DNA from: Clostridia bacterium
Lineage (GTDB): Bacteria; Bacillota; Clostridia; TANB77; CAG-508
Direction: 5' to 3'
Assembly (NCBI GenBank): GCA_022798895.1
Contig: JAAWNJ010000005.1
Coordinates: forward strand, 1 to 53,754
Length of the DNA: 53,754 nucleotides
Below, in pieces: positions 24,699 through 33,577 of the stretch (position 1 is the stretch's first letter; the number at the start of each line of letters is the position of its first letter). The position numbers were made by a program, and so were the translations under genes. The notes under the pieces were generated by a model, which was not told the origin of the DNA, did no database searches, and worked only from the letters and a program-made list of their open reading frames with translations.

Positions 24699-24735
24699 AA
24701 GAAATAAGCAATATAAATACTTATTTCTTTTTTAT
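24697..24735. terminator. Bidirectional terminator between Spo0A-like and radical SAM genes
   Basis: AAAAGAAATAAG pairs with CTTATTTCTTTT across an 11-base loop and is T-rich on both strands. Confidence 0.75.
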
Positions 24736-24736
24736 T

Positions 24737-25912
24737 TTATTGATATTTGTATTCTTTGTATGCTTTTGCAATATCTTTGGCAGTTCCATCATAAGGTTTC
24801 ATTACACAAGCATTAATTTTATTTCCTGTAATATCGATGGCTTCCATTAACTCATTATCTGGTATTTCTCCTATCGTATTAAAACTTGGAAAATTGTCTT
24901 GCAATTCTTCCTTTGTCTTTTTTATTAATTCTAGTCCTGGCATATCACTAAAATTATATTCAGCAAATACCATCTCTGGTCTTAGTCCAACTATTTTATT
25001 ATATGTATCAATTCCATTGCTTGTAACTCCCACTACATCTATATAACCTAAATCACTTATTGAATTTACAATAGCATTTCTTATTCTTTCACTGTTATGT
25101 GCAACCAATACCTTAAATTTTGAATTTTCTTTTGCAAATGTAATCTTGTCTTGTTGCAAAGCATTTCCTAAGAAATTATCTTTTCCATTTTGTGTTAGGA
25201 TTATGTCTGCATTTGGAAGTATTACTGGACTTTTTTCAAATTCGGCTTGTTTCTTATATTGAACTACTTTTATGTTTTGGAATGTTCCTAGCTGTTTTAC
25301 TTTATCTTCTAATTCATTTTCACTTACTTCAAATTGCTCTACATGTTCTAAAGATCTTTCTCTTATGGGCATAAACTTTAGAAATTTCCATTTTTCTATA
25401 TTATATTTATTTAAGAAATCTCCTAGTTCTTGTAAATGATTAATATTTAATTTACTTACAACTGTGTTAATTCCTATTTTTATATCTTTGTCTTTTGTTT
25501 TTTCCAATACTTTTTTTATTATTTCTAGGTGGTTATTTTCTTTTCCCAATTCTACATTTATATCATTCTCAATTGAATCAATAGACAAGTTTATCTCATC
25601 TAGGTTATTTAAAATATCTTCTACATATTCGTTATTGTTTTCAGCTAAAAATATTCCATTTGTTACTAGCTTGTTTCTGATACCTTTTGATTTCGAGCTT
25701 CTAATTAATTCGTTTAGTCTTGGATAAAGTACAGCTTCTCCACCAGTCCATGTTATATTAGTTACTCCATTTTTCTTTAGATTATTTAATACTTTTTCGT
25801 TTTCATCATAGGTTAGCTCTTTTATATTAGAAAATCCAAAACAATATTTACAGTTTTGATTACATTTAGTTGTGATTTTCCAACAAACTTTTTGCTTTTT
25901 CAATTTTTTCAA
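24737..25912 (-). CDS. Radical SAM enzyme fused to a degenerate receiver domain
   Basis: The 391-residue protein has a radical SAM domain (about 1-255): cluster motif CNQNCKYC (about 15-22), 'TWTGGEAVLYP', 'INLSIDS', and 'GINTVVSKLN' followed by 'KWKFLKFMPI', a pattern intermediate between MoaA-like enzymes and viperins. Residues 265-391 form a receiver fold that begins KVLVAHNS: the acidic pair is H-N, the acceptor position is Glu318 ('MVFAEYNFSDMPGLELI') and Lys372 in 'VMKPYD' is kept. The start is TTG; a second TTG three codons later has better spacing from AGAGG. The substrate is unknown. It converges on the Spo0A-like gene. A viperin-type role is possible but unproven. Confidence 0.75.
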   Translation of the reverse strand: MKKLKKQKVCWKITTKCNQNCKYCFGFSNIKELTYDENEKVLNNLKKNGVTNITWTGGEAVLYPRLNELIRSSKSKGIRNKLVTNGIFLAENNNEYVEDILNNLDEINLSIDSIENDINVELGKENNHLEIIKKVLEKTKDKDIKIGINTVVSKLNINHLQELGDFLNKYNIEKWKFLKFMPIRERSLEHVEQFEVSENELEDKVKQLGTFQNIKVVQYKKQAEFEKSPVILPNADIILTQNGKDNFLGNALQQDKITFAKENSKFKVLVAHNSERIRNAIVNSISDLGYIDVVGVTSNGIDTYNKIVGLRPEMVFAEYNFSDMPGLELIKKTKEELQDNFPSFNTIGEIPDNELMEAIDITGNKINACVMKPYDGTAKDIAKAYKEYKYQ

Positions 25913-26004
25913 CCTCTTTCCTATAAATTTAACACAATAATTATATATTACTGTTCATTATAAGTACAGTTGAAAAATTCCAACACATATTCGATTTTTT
26001 CAAA

Positions 26005-26036
26005 CAAAAAAAGAATACTCAATTGAATATTCTTTC
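26005..26036 (-). terminator. Terminator after the LysR-type gene
   Basis: On the minus strand AGAATATTCAATTGAGTATTCT folds around a short loop and is followed by seven T. Confidence 0.75.
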
Positions 26037-26059
26037 ACTTTCTTATTTGATTTTTGCTT

Positions 26060-26938
26060 TTAGTCCTTTAAATACTTTTTTATAAATATCTCAGCATTTT
26101 TAGTTAAGTATTTTTCCATATATACTAAATTAACATTCATTTCTGGTAGTTCTATTGGTATTTTTACTTCATAAACCTCTTTATTTGCTATTTCATCTTC
26201 TGCTGCTTCTTTCATTACATATCCTATTCCCTGTGCCTTTTTAGCTTCTTTAATTCTAACTTCTGTACTATCCGCTTGAATATCTGCTTTGATTTTTACA
26301 TCATATTTTCGCAATACTTCAAATAATTGTCTTGTTGAAATAGAACTTTCGTAGTTTAGTATATATTTATATTTCTCTAGTTCTTTGAGTTCTTTTATTT
26401 CTATTTGTTCTTTAGAAATAAATACATTACTAACTTTTTTTAACGGCTTTATTTTTAGCTTACTTTTTTCATCATCTGGTATTATATCTAAGATAACAAA
26501 ATCGACAGAGTGCTTTTTTAATAATTGTATTAGTCCATTGTAATCAGCTACACTTATCACATCTACTTTCATATTAGGATAATCTTTTCTTACTTTTTCT
26601 ATACATTTTGATAGATAAAAAGTTGCTATATGAGATGGACAGCCTATTGTAATCTTTGCTTTGGAAATATCATAATTTTGAATAATTGCACTTTCTGCAA
26701 ATTCTAATTCATCAATTTTGTTGTGTATAGAGTTGTATAGTTCTTCTCCTGCCTTTGTTAGTGTTAGCCTTCCATTTTCTCTATAAAATAATGTTACATT
26801 CAATTTTTCTTCTAAATTTTTTATATGAGAACTAATCGTTGATTCTGTAACATATAATTTTCGACTTGCTTCTGTGTAATTTTCCGTTTCTACTACTACA
26901 CAAAATATCTTAAACAAATTAAAATTAGTATCACTCAT
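26060..26938 (-). CDS. LysR-family transcriptional regulator
   Basis: The 292-residue protein has an N-terminal winged helix ('FKIFCVVVETENYTEASRKLYVTESTISSHIKNLEEKL', about 8-45) and a C-terminal periplasmic-binding-like effector domain (about 90-290). It starts 12 bases after the CYTH gene and probably forms an operon with it. Carriage by a mobile element next to a CYTH enzyme is unusual. The ligand is unknown. Confidence 0.9.
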   Translation of the reverse strand: MSDTNFNLFKIFCVVVETENYTEASRKLYVTESTISSHIKNLEEKLNVTLFYRENGRLTLTKAGEELYNSIHNKIDELEFAESAIIQNYDISKAKITIGCPSHIATFYLSKCIEKVRKDYPNMKVDVISVADYNGLIQLLKKHSVDFVILDIIPDDEKSKLKIKPLKKVSNVFISKEQIEIKELKELEKYKYILNYESSISTRQLFEVLRKYDVKIKADIQADSTEVRIKEAKKAQGIGYVMKEAAEDEIANKEVYEVKIPIELPEMNVNLVYMEKYLTKNAEIFIKKYLKD

Positions 26939-26950
26939 TCACTTACCATC

Positions 26951-27526
26951 CTATAATATTTTACTTAATTCTATTTCTGCCTTTTTTACAAAATAATCAT
27001 TGGTATCTATCGGAATTTGTAATTCGCTAATCTTCTGTTTTATTTTTTCTATTGTGTCAAGTTCACTATTTTCTTCTACTGTTTCTATTTCTATTAATTG
27101 ATCTCCACCTTGAATATCTTTTATTGATATTTTTAGTTGTTCTTTTTCATATTCTATATCAATTTCATGGATATTCATTAATTCAGTATAGCCAATTGCT
27201 TGTAAAAATTTTTTTCCTTCTATCGCATCTGTAAGTTCGCATTCATTTTTGCTTTGTTCTAATATTATCCCTTTGTTATCTATTGTTTTACTTTTAAACG
27301 TTAATTTTACTATTTTACGCTCAGGCATAAATTCTGTAATATCTCTTAATAACACTGCTTTGCGTAGGATTTCTCTAGGTGTCATATCTTCTATCTTTAA
27401 TTCTCTTGGTATAAAATATGTATCATTTAGAAAGTATTTATCTACTACTTTAAACCCTTTACTTTCTAATAACCCACTAAGTTCTTCTATGCTACATTTC
27501 AATTTTACTGTTATTTCATTACTCAT
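26951..27526 (-). CDS. CYTH-domain protein (triphosphate tunnel enzyme-like)
   Basis: The 191-residue protein has the CYTH pattern of acidic and basic alternation along a beta tunnel ('RKIVKLTFKSK', 'ECELTDAIEGKKFLQAIGY', 'DIEYEKEQLKISIKDI', 'LIEIETVE'). CYTH enzymes act on triphosphorylated substrates (class IV adenylate cyclase, thiamine triphosphatase, tripolyphosphatase). The N-terminal signature EXEXK is altered to E4-I-T6-V-K8, so metal binding may differ. It sits upstream of and probably with the LysR gene. The substrate is not predictable. Confidence 0.75.
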   Translation of the reverse strand: MSNEITVKLKCSIEELSGLLESKGFKVVDKYFLNDTYFIPRELKIEDMTPREILRKAVLLRDITEFMPERKIVKLTFKSKTIDNKGIILEQSKNECELTDAIEGKKFLQAIGYTELMNIHEIDIEYEKEQLKISIKDIQGGDQLIEIETVEENSELDTIEKIKQKISELQIPIDTNDYFVKKAEIELSKIL

Positions 27527-27600
27527 ACTAAATTTTCCTTATAAAACATGTATTTTAATGCTTCTCTATTATATCACATTATGTAAATTTTGTAAACATT

Positions 27601-28008
27601 CTATTGACCTTTGTTAATATCTATAATTTCATTTATTGGTATTTCTTCTTTATTCTCTAATACTATTACTTTTTTATAGTCATCTATTCTTTTAATTATT
27701 CCTGTAATTGTTTCATATCTTCCACCATCTTTTTTAGCATCAGGAATAAAATATGTAAATGATACTGTTGGTCTTGATGATAATTGTTCTAATATCATTT
27801 GTATTTTATTATCTAAAATGCTTTTAGATTCTTCATCTAATTCTATTCTTTCATTTGTTAATCTTGCTGTTTCTTTAACTTCATCATCATATCCTGTTAA
27901 AGCTGCAAATGGTGCAAATTGTGCTGCTCTTGCTTCTAAACTCATTTGTGAATGCTTAGTTGAAATGTGATGTGGTAAATTTATAATATCATCATATTTA
28001 TTGTTCAT
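27601..28008 (-). CDS. YolD-like protein partner of the Y-family polymerase
   Basis: This 135-residue protein has the YolD-like pattern: 'HISTKHSQMSLEARAAQFAPFAALTGYDDEVKETARLT' and a C-terminal 'GIIKRIDDYKKVIVLENKEEIPINEIIDI'. YolD-like genes regularly sit next to UmuC/DinB-type polymerase genes on mobile elements. Here the ATG overlaps the polymerase stop as TAATG, so translation is coupled. Its molecular function is not established. Confidence 0.8.
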   Translation of the reverse strand: MNNKYDDIINLPHHISTKHSQMSLEARAAQFAPFAALTGYDDEVKETARLTNERIELDEESKSILDNKIQMILEQLSSRPTVSFTYFIPDAKKDGGRYETITGIIKRIDDYKKVIVLENKEEIPINEIIDINKGQ

Positions 28009-29511
28009 TATTCGTGATGTCCTCCTATCTGTTTATTCCTATCTATAGTTGTTCCACCTTCTTGTAGATTCATTCCTTTTAATATAGCATTTTTACCATA
28101 TTTCCTTTTTATATCTATCATTGCTTTTTGCAGTTCCTTTTCTGTCAATTCTTCTTGCTCTTTTTCTATTTCTTCTTGATAACTTGTGAATAAGTCTATT
28201 TGTTTATAATCTCTTTCTTGTTTTGCCATTTCCTCATTAACAATATTATTAGCTGTAATGTTTATCCTTCTTGCTAAAAGTTGCTTATTCATAATTCTTT
28301 GATACAGCTCCATTACTGCTTCCATAATAATTTTGGTAGATGATGTTTTGTGATTTAAATTTATTGTTCCGATGAGCATGCTTTGGTATTTTTCGTCCAT
28401 ATCTATCAGTTGTTATTTCTCCTTTGTATATGTCACTAATGAAAGGATCTGTTAAGTTCTCTATATCGTACCCAACTGTTAAAACTATTTGATTGGTAAC
28501 TAAGTTCTTTTCAACCAATTCTAGCGTTAATAACTCTGTCATTTCCTTTACTATTAGTTTTGTTTGTTCATAATTATATGGACAATGTAATACTTGCCCT
28601 GAACTAATACTATTACTTTCTGGCTTATATGCTTTGATTTGCTCTATAGTAACTGGTTCCCAACCCCAAGAATGGTCTATTAGCAGCTCTGCATTTATTC
28701 CAAATAGTCTATATAATAATTCCTCATTTTGTATTGACGTTCTTGCTATATCTCCCATTGTGTATATTCTATGTTCTTCAAGTTTCTTTGCATACCCTTT
28801 ACCTACTCGCCAAAAGTCAGTAATGGGTTTATGATTCCATAGTAATTTTCTATACATCATTTCATCTAAACCAGCTATTCTTACACCGTTTTTGTTAGGT
28901 TCAACATGCTTAGCTACAATATCCATAGCAACTTTGCATAGATATAAATTTGTTCCTATTCCAGCAGTTGCCGTTATACCTGTACTATCATAAATATCTT
29001 GTATTACTTTCGTTACTAATTCTCTTGCTTTCATATTATAAGTCTTTAAATAGTGTGTAACATCAATAAATACCTCATCTATTGAATAAATATATATATC
29101 TTCTGCTGAAAACCATTTAAGATAAATATCATATATTTTTGTGCTATATTTCATATATTTTGCCATTTGTGGTGGTGCTACAATATATGATAATTCTAAA
29201 TCTGTATTTTTTGAGATAGCAATATCATCATAGCTTGAACCTGTAAATGTATTATTGGGTGCTTTTCTCTTTCTTTCTATGTTAACCTCTTTTACCTTTT
29301 GCACTACTTCAAACAATCTAGCCCTGCCAGGTATTCCATATTTTTTTAGTGATGGACTAACAGCAAGACATATTGTTTTTTCTGTTCTACTACTATCAGC
29401 AACTACTAAATTCGTTGTAATAGGATTTAAGCCACGTTCTTGGCACTCAACAGAAGCATAGAAACTTTTTAAGTCTATTGAGACATAAATATGTTGTTCA
29501 TTGCCTTGCAT
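28008..29511 (-). pseudogene. Y-family DNA polymerase (UmuC/DinP-like) split by a one-base frameshift
   Basis: The first frame (29511 to 28285) carries 'VSIDLKSFYASVECQERGLNP', 'YSIDEVFIDVTHYL' and 'GIGTNLYLCKVAMDI', the palm of a translesion polymerase, and reaches 'GRKIPKHAH'. The second frame continues 'GTINLNHKTSSTKIIMEAVMELYQ' to 'KYGKNAILKGMNLQEGGTTIDRNKQIGGH', the standard C-terminal tail of mobile-element UmuC-like proteins. Removing one C on the minus strand near 28371 joins them into about 500 residues. It may be a real lesion, natural slippage or a sequencing error. The palm motifs are intact. Confidence 0.8.
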
Positions 29512-29599
29512 AACACACCTCCATAAAATTATTTTCTAAATTATATCACTTATTTATAATATTGTAAACAGTTGTTTGTATATGATTTTAAAAATAATA

Positions 29600-29618
29600 G
29601 AATAGATCAAATCTATTC
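29600..29618 (-). terminator. Weak hairpin terminator
   Basis: GAATAGAT (29600-29607) pairs with ATCTATTC (29611-29618) around three bases, with a T-containing stretch on the minus strand. It lies downstream of the gene at 29656. Confidence 0.4.
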
Positions 29619-29655
29619 CATATATTTATACTAGTTCATTATAACTTGTAATATT

Positions 29656-29880
29656 TTATTTCCTTTTAACTATTCCTTTCACAACAATTTCAGAACATTG
29701 GTTATATAAATTATCTGCTTCTTCATCAGTCAAATTTAATTTTTCTTTAAAATCTGCTACTATCTTTTCTTTGTTATTTCTTCCTACAATAAAATGATTA
29801 TTTAAAATCTCATCAATGATAGTAATCTCGTCATCACTTCTGTTTGTTAATTCCTTTAATTTTTCTTTAATATTGTTCAT
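29656..29880 (-). CDS. Small acidic helical protein, unknown function
   Basis: The 74-residue product starts after TAGGAA. It is predicted all-helical ('NNIKEKLKELTNRSDDEITIIDEILNNH', 'EKLNLTDEEADNLYNQCSEIV'). It has no membrane segment and no recognised family. It follows the zinc-ribbon membrane gene at 29914 on the same strand. Confidence 0.5.
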   Translation of the reverse strand: MNNIKEKLKELTNRSDDEITIIDEILNNHFIVGRNNKEKIVADFKEKLNLTDEEADNLYNQCSEIVVKGIVKRK

Positions 29881-29913
29881 TTTTTCCTAACATACATATA
29901 ATTAATATATTGT

Positions 29914-30390
29914 TTATATATGATTTTTCTTTTGAAGAAAAATCATTATAAAATTAGCTATGGCAAATGCCAATGCTAATAATCCCCATAATGGAAGGTC
30001 TGAATAAGTAGTTTTACCTGTTCCAATTGTTACACTAAAAGATATAATATAGAAAATCATTATGACTATTGTTCCTGTTACACTTTTGGACTTTTTAGTT
30101 GATATAGAAATCAATCCCCCAACTAGCATTAAAGTTGCACACATAAATCCATTATAGATTTCATCAGTATATGTAGTAGTAGCTAATCCAAGTGTTAGAG
30201 ACCTAAATGAAACAACTATAAATACTGCTATTGAAATTAAACCTAAAGTTAGTTTCAGTGTTGATATAAAGTTTGATTTTTCTTCTATCTTTTTACCATC
30301 ATTAGGATTATTAGAATAACCACAATTTGGACAAGTTAAAGCAGTAGAACTAATTTCTTTACCACATTCTGGACATTTTATTAAAGACAT
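29914..30390 (-). CDS. Zinc-ribbon membrane protein, unknown function
   Basis: The 158-residue product has an N-terminal zinc ribbon with two CxxC pairs ('CPECGKEISSTALTCPNCGY', residues 5-24) and four hydrophobic segments afterwards (about 45-64, 80-97, 105-124, 132-152). It starts after AAGGGGG. Such small zinc-ribbon membrane proteins are common on Clostridial elements, and the function is unknown. It lies in the cluster with the ECF sigma and anti-sigma genes. Confidence 0.65.
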   Translation of the reverse strand: MSLIKCPECGKEISSTALTCPNCGYSNNPNDGKKIEEKSNFISTLKLTLGLISIAVFIVVSFRSLTLGLATTTYTDEIYNGFMCATLMLVGGLISISTKKSKSVTGTIVIMIFYIISFSVTIGTGKTTYSDLPLWGLLALAFAIANFIMIFLQKKNHI

Positions 30391-30431
30391 AATTACCCCC
30401 TTAACAATTTTTCTAATTATAACACAAAAGA

Positions 30432-30456
30432 CAGATAATTTTCAACTTATTATCTG
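30432..30456. terminator. Hairpin between membrane-protein genes
   Basis: CAGATAAT (30432-30439) and ATTATCTG (30449-30456) are perfect reverse complements across a nine-base loop. It is a possible terminator for the gene at 30484. Confidence 0.4.
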
Positions 30457-30483
30457 CCCTAAGAATTGTAATTTTGTAGTTAC

Positions 30484-31065
30484 TTATAAATTATTTTCAG
30501 TAATATTTATTGTTTTTATAAATTCTATCACTACATTTGCATCATCATTTGTTAAGCTGTAATTCATAACTGCTATATTTTTATTGATATTGTGAAACGA
30601 AATATCGCTCCAATTTTTATTTCCATAATAATATCCAATAGTTGCTTGTTTTCCATTATTTAAAGTTATATTTTCTGATGTTCTCCCTGTACCACAAACG
30701 TTAAATTGATTATTATAAAAATATAACATTGCATATTGATTTGCATTACTTTTATATAATTTTAAAGCATATTTATAAAAATTATTTTCTTCATTTTTTG
30801 GCATTTCTTCATATTTCCACTCACTTGGAATATCTAATTCTAATTTAAAATTATCTATTACTTTAGAATACATTTGCTCATCTTTTTCCTGATTAACTGT
30901 TGCAATAGGATTAGAATTAATGTTTTCAGCTTTTAATTTTAAATTTTCTCTATCTGTAACACTCTTTTCAATTATTTTGTATGCAACAATTACGCAAATA
31001 GCCATCAATCCTGCAATCAAAATTCCAATAATTATTTTCTTATTTCTGTTCATTCTTACTACCAT
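30484..31065 (-). CDS. Membrane-anchored extracytoplasmic protein, unknown function
   Basis: This 193-residue product has a short basic N-terminus, one hydrophobic anchor (about 10-29), then a soluble domain with conserved-looking aromatic beta strands ('YAMLYFYNNQFNVCGTGRTSENITL'). It has no lipobox. It follows the anti-sigma gene on the same strand and is probably part of the same sigma regulon cluster. No family is recognised. Confidence 0.6.
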   Translation of the reverse strand: MVVRMNRNKKIIIGILIAGLMAICVIVAYKIIEKSVTDRENLKLKAENINSNPIATVNQEKDEQMYSKVIDNFKLELDIPSEWKYEEMPKNEENNFYKYALKLYKSNANQYAMLYFYNNQFNVCGTGRTSENITLNNGKQATIGYYYGNKNWSDISFHNINKNIAVMNYSLTNDDANVVIEFIKTINITENNL

Positions 31066-31155
31066 TTTAACCTTTTCATTTATAATCTATAACGATAAAT
31101 TATTAATAAATGCTCTTTCAAATATCTAGTTTAACTATCTTTAGATTTTCTATTA

Positions 31156-32310
31156 TTATCTTTGTAATCTTGTCATATAATAAATTGGATTTCCACCAAT
31201 TATCTCTCCAGTTGTTACATCAATATAATATGTGTAGTATTCATCATAAACATTAGTATTATCTTTATTTAAAGTATCATATTCTATTGTTACCATCCAT
31301 ACCTTTCTAATATAACTATCTGTACGATAAATGATGGTATCATTTAAAGAATAGTTCTTTGAATGTCTTTCTTGATAATACTGGTCATAATCCACTTTCC
31401 TTGCATATGCATCACCATTCATCTTAGCTATATCTAAATTAGAATAGATGCTTTTGATATTGTATCCAGTATTAATTTGTTGTTCTGCATCTAATGCAAT
31501 CTTTTCAGCTTGCTCTTTAGATACTTCAATTGAATTATTATCATATTCTTCATCTTTGACTATAAAATAGTATATTTCATTTATTTCAGGTATAAATCCA
31601 ATTTTTATCTTTTCAAAAGGATTAATCATGTCATCATACTTTTTACTAAAATCAGCATACCAAATATATGCATCCTTCTGAGATACTAGATTAGATCTTA
31701 TCTCTATGTCTGAATATTTATTTGGAAAATAGCCATATTTTTCACATAATTTTTCTGCTGTTTTTATTGCTTTTTCTTCAGTTGTCCTATAGTTATCAAT
31801 ATTCTTAGCTAATACACTTTCAAAGAATACAGAAAAAGATTTTCCCTTTTCTGCTTCAAATTCAATAATACTTTTATTATTAGTTTCAATATGCCATATC
31901 AATTCATAATTGTTTGGATTACTGTCAAGCTCAATTAGCTTTATCGTCTCATTACTATGACCAAACTTTTTTAATAACTCCTTAGCTTTTGATTCTGCCT
32001 CCGTTTTTGACATCGCTCTTGCTCTTTCACTTTCTGTAATTGTATTTTGATTTTTATTTTCTTCTGAATAAAAACCTATTACTTTTTCAGGCTCCTTCCA
32101 TATATTATTAGTCAATACTGTTCCAGCATATACTATTCCTGTAGTCACTAATAAACTTACACAAGCTGTTATTGCTATCTTTGAAAATGAATAATGAGCT
32201 TCTTTCTTTCTTTCTTTTTGTAATTCATCTTTAATAATTTTTTTAAGTTTATCAGGAACTTCTATTTCTAAATTCAAGTCATTATATAACTTTTTATCTA
32301 GTTCATCCAT
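31156..32310 (-). CDS. Anti-sigma-factor-like membrane protein
   Basis: The 384-residue protein has an N-terminal cytoplasmic region (about 1-42, 'DELDKKLYNDLNLEIEVPDKLKKIIK'), one membrane segment (about 45-66), and a large extracytoplasmic domain with repeats resembling PepSY-type modules ('SKTEAESKAKELLKKFG', 'EEKAIKTAEKLCEKYG', 'SKEQAEKIALDAEQ'). Its start overlaps the ECF sigma stop by eight bases, typical of sigma/anti-sigma pairs. It probably holds the sigma factor at the membrane until a signal is sensed, inferred from context. Confidence 0.72.
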   Translation of the reverse strand: MDELDKKLYNDLNLEIEVPDKLKKIIKDELQKERKKEAHYSFSKIAITACVSLLVTTGIVYAGTVLTNNIWKEPEKVIGFYSEENKNQNTITESERARAMSKTEAESKAKELLKKFGHSNETIKLIELDSNPNNYELIWHIETNNKSIIEFEAEKGKSFSVFFESVLAKNIDNYRTTEEKAIKTAEKLCEKYGYFPNKYSDIEIRSNLVSQKDAYIWYADFSKKYDDMINPFEKIKIGFIPEINEIYYFIVKDEEYDNNSIEVSKEQAEKIALDAEQQINTGYNIKSIYSNLDIAKMNGDAYARKVDYDQYYQERHSKNYSLNDTIIYRTDSYIRKVWMVTIEYDTLNKDNTNVYDEYYTYYIDVTTGEIIGGNPIYYMTRLQR

Positions 32311-32836
32311 CTTTCTTATCCTCCCAATTTAAAATAGTCTTAATCTTTTGCTTAGCTCGGTTTCTTTTTGTAGTAACTGTTCTTTCTTTCAAATTCAAAA
32401 TTTCACCAATTTCTTTATCTGTAAATCTCTCCATATAATATAAAATTATGATAATTCTATCTTCATATTTTAGTTTTTTACACATAAAATTAAAATCTAA
32501 TACCGTGTCTATATTTTCCATATTTGAGATTTCACTTGAAATATCCTTCTCAGTATCTTCAAAAGATAGTATCTTTTTCTTATTCCTCTGCCTATAAATG
32601 TAATTGCTCTGATTTATCAAAATCCTAATTATCCAAGTCTTGAAGTATTCTACATGTTTTAATCTTTTTATAGATTTAAAAGCGATTAAAATTGTTTCTT
32701 GTACTGCATCATATACATCTTCATCATCTTTTAATCTCATTTTTGCAATTTTGTATAAATCCTTTTCTAATAGTAAAATAAGAGTAGAAAAAGCATCTTT
32801 ATCTCCTATTTTTGCTTTCTTTACTAATTCCTCCAT
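32303..32836 (-). CDS. ECF-type RNA polymerase sigma factor
   Basis: The 177-residue product has region 2 ('LYKIAKMRLKDDEDVYDAVQETILIAFKSIKRLKHVEYFKTWIIRILIN') and region 4 ('LKYEDRIIIILYYMERFTDKEIGEILNLKERTVTTKRNRAKQKIK'), matching sigma-70 family ECF factors. The start ATG at 32836 follows AAAGG; a longer frame from TTG exists. It is translationally coupled to the anti-sigma gene. It probably directs transcription of a few element genes in response to an envelope signal. Confidence 0.88.
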   Translation of the reverse strand: MEELVKKAKIGDKDAFSTLILLLEKDLYKIAKMRLKDDEDVYDAVQETILIAFKSIKRLKHVEYFKTWIIRILINQSNYIYRQRNKKKILSFEDTEKDISSEISNMENIDTVLDFNFMCKKLKYEDRIIIILYYMERFTDKEIGEILNLKERTVTTKRNRAKQKIKTILNWEDKKDG

Positions 32837-32938
32837 AGTAAAATACCTTTCTAATTTCGTTTGCAAACTCAACTATAATATTAGATGTTTTTTTATAACA
32901 ATTCCTTTCACTTTTATATAAAATTGTTAAAATATAAC

Positions 32939-32963
32939 TATCCACTAGTATAACTAGTGGATA
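32939..32963. promoter_or_regulatory. Perfect inverted repeat upstream of the sigma gene
   Basis: TATCCACTAGT and ACTAGTGGATA are reverse complements around three bases. It lies between the sigma gene and the gene at 33065. It could terminate the latter or be an operator of the sigma promoter. Confidence 0.45.
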
Positions 32964-33064
32964 ATTATATCATACAATCTATTGTTACAAGTATGTTATT
33001 GTCAATAATATCTCCATTATTATCAATCTTAATCTCAACGACAACTTACTATTAGTCGAGATGA

Positions 33065-33385
33065 TTATATCATACTTTTTGCTATTTCAAACTTTTTATT
33101 CTCTATTTTCTTGATATACTTTTCAAATCTTTTTGCAAACGAAATGCTATCAATTTCAAAAATCTCATTATCAGCTTTAAATTTATACTTTTCTATTTCT
33201 ATTTTTTTTGACATTCCTACCATAAATATAATAAAGCAAAATTTGTTTACTATGTCTTCTGCAAATGTGCTAAAACTAACATTCCACTTATGGCATTCCT
33301 CTGCAATCTTTGTTAATAATTGATAATAGTCCTCCTTTCCCAATACAATTAGCATAACATCTACAAAATTTGTTTCTTCCTTCAT
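33065..33385 (-). CDS. Unknown 106-residue protein
   Basis: It starts after GAAAGGGG. It has a hydrophobic patch ('NKFCFIIFMVGM', about 47-58) within an otherwise charged protein and a lysine/glutamate-rich C-terminus. No family is recognised. It lies alone between the sigma gene and PcfJ, followed by an imperfect hairpin (ATCTC...GAGAT near 33030-33063). Confidence 0.5.
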   Translation of the reverse strand: MKEETNFVDVMLIVLGKEDYYQLLTKIAEECHKWNVSFSTFAEDIVNKFCFIIFMVGMSKKIEIEKYKFKADNEIFEIDSISFAKRFEKYIKKIENKKFEIAKSMI

Positions 33386-33539
33386 AATAGATTTCCCCTT
33401 TCTTTTTTATTTTTTATCTTGCCTTTCTATTTTAGTCTGAATGTCTACAAATTTCAATTTCAAAAAAAATTTTGTAAAAAGTTCAATAAACATAGAAAAA
33501 TACACCATTTGATGCACTTTTTTATGTCTATTAAAAATT

Positions 33540-33573
33540 GAAATAGGAGAAAAAATCATTTTTCCCCTATTTC
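33540..33573 (-). terminator. Terminator after the PcfJ-like gene
   Basis: GAAATAGG...TTTTTC pairs with GAAAAA...CCTATTTC (one mismatch). On the minus strand it is followed by AATTTTTAA. It closes the PcfK-PcfJ operon. Confidence 0.7.
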
Positions 33574-33577
33574 ATCT

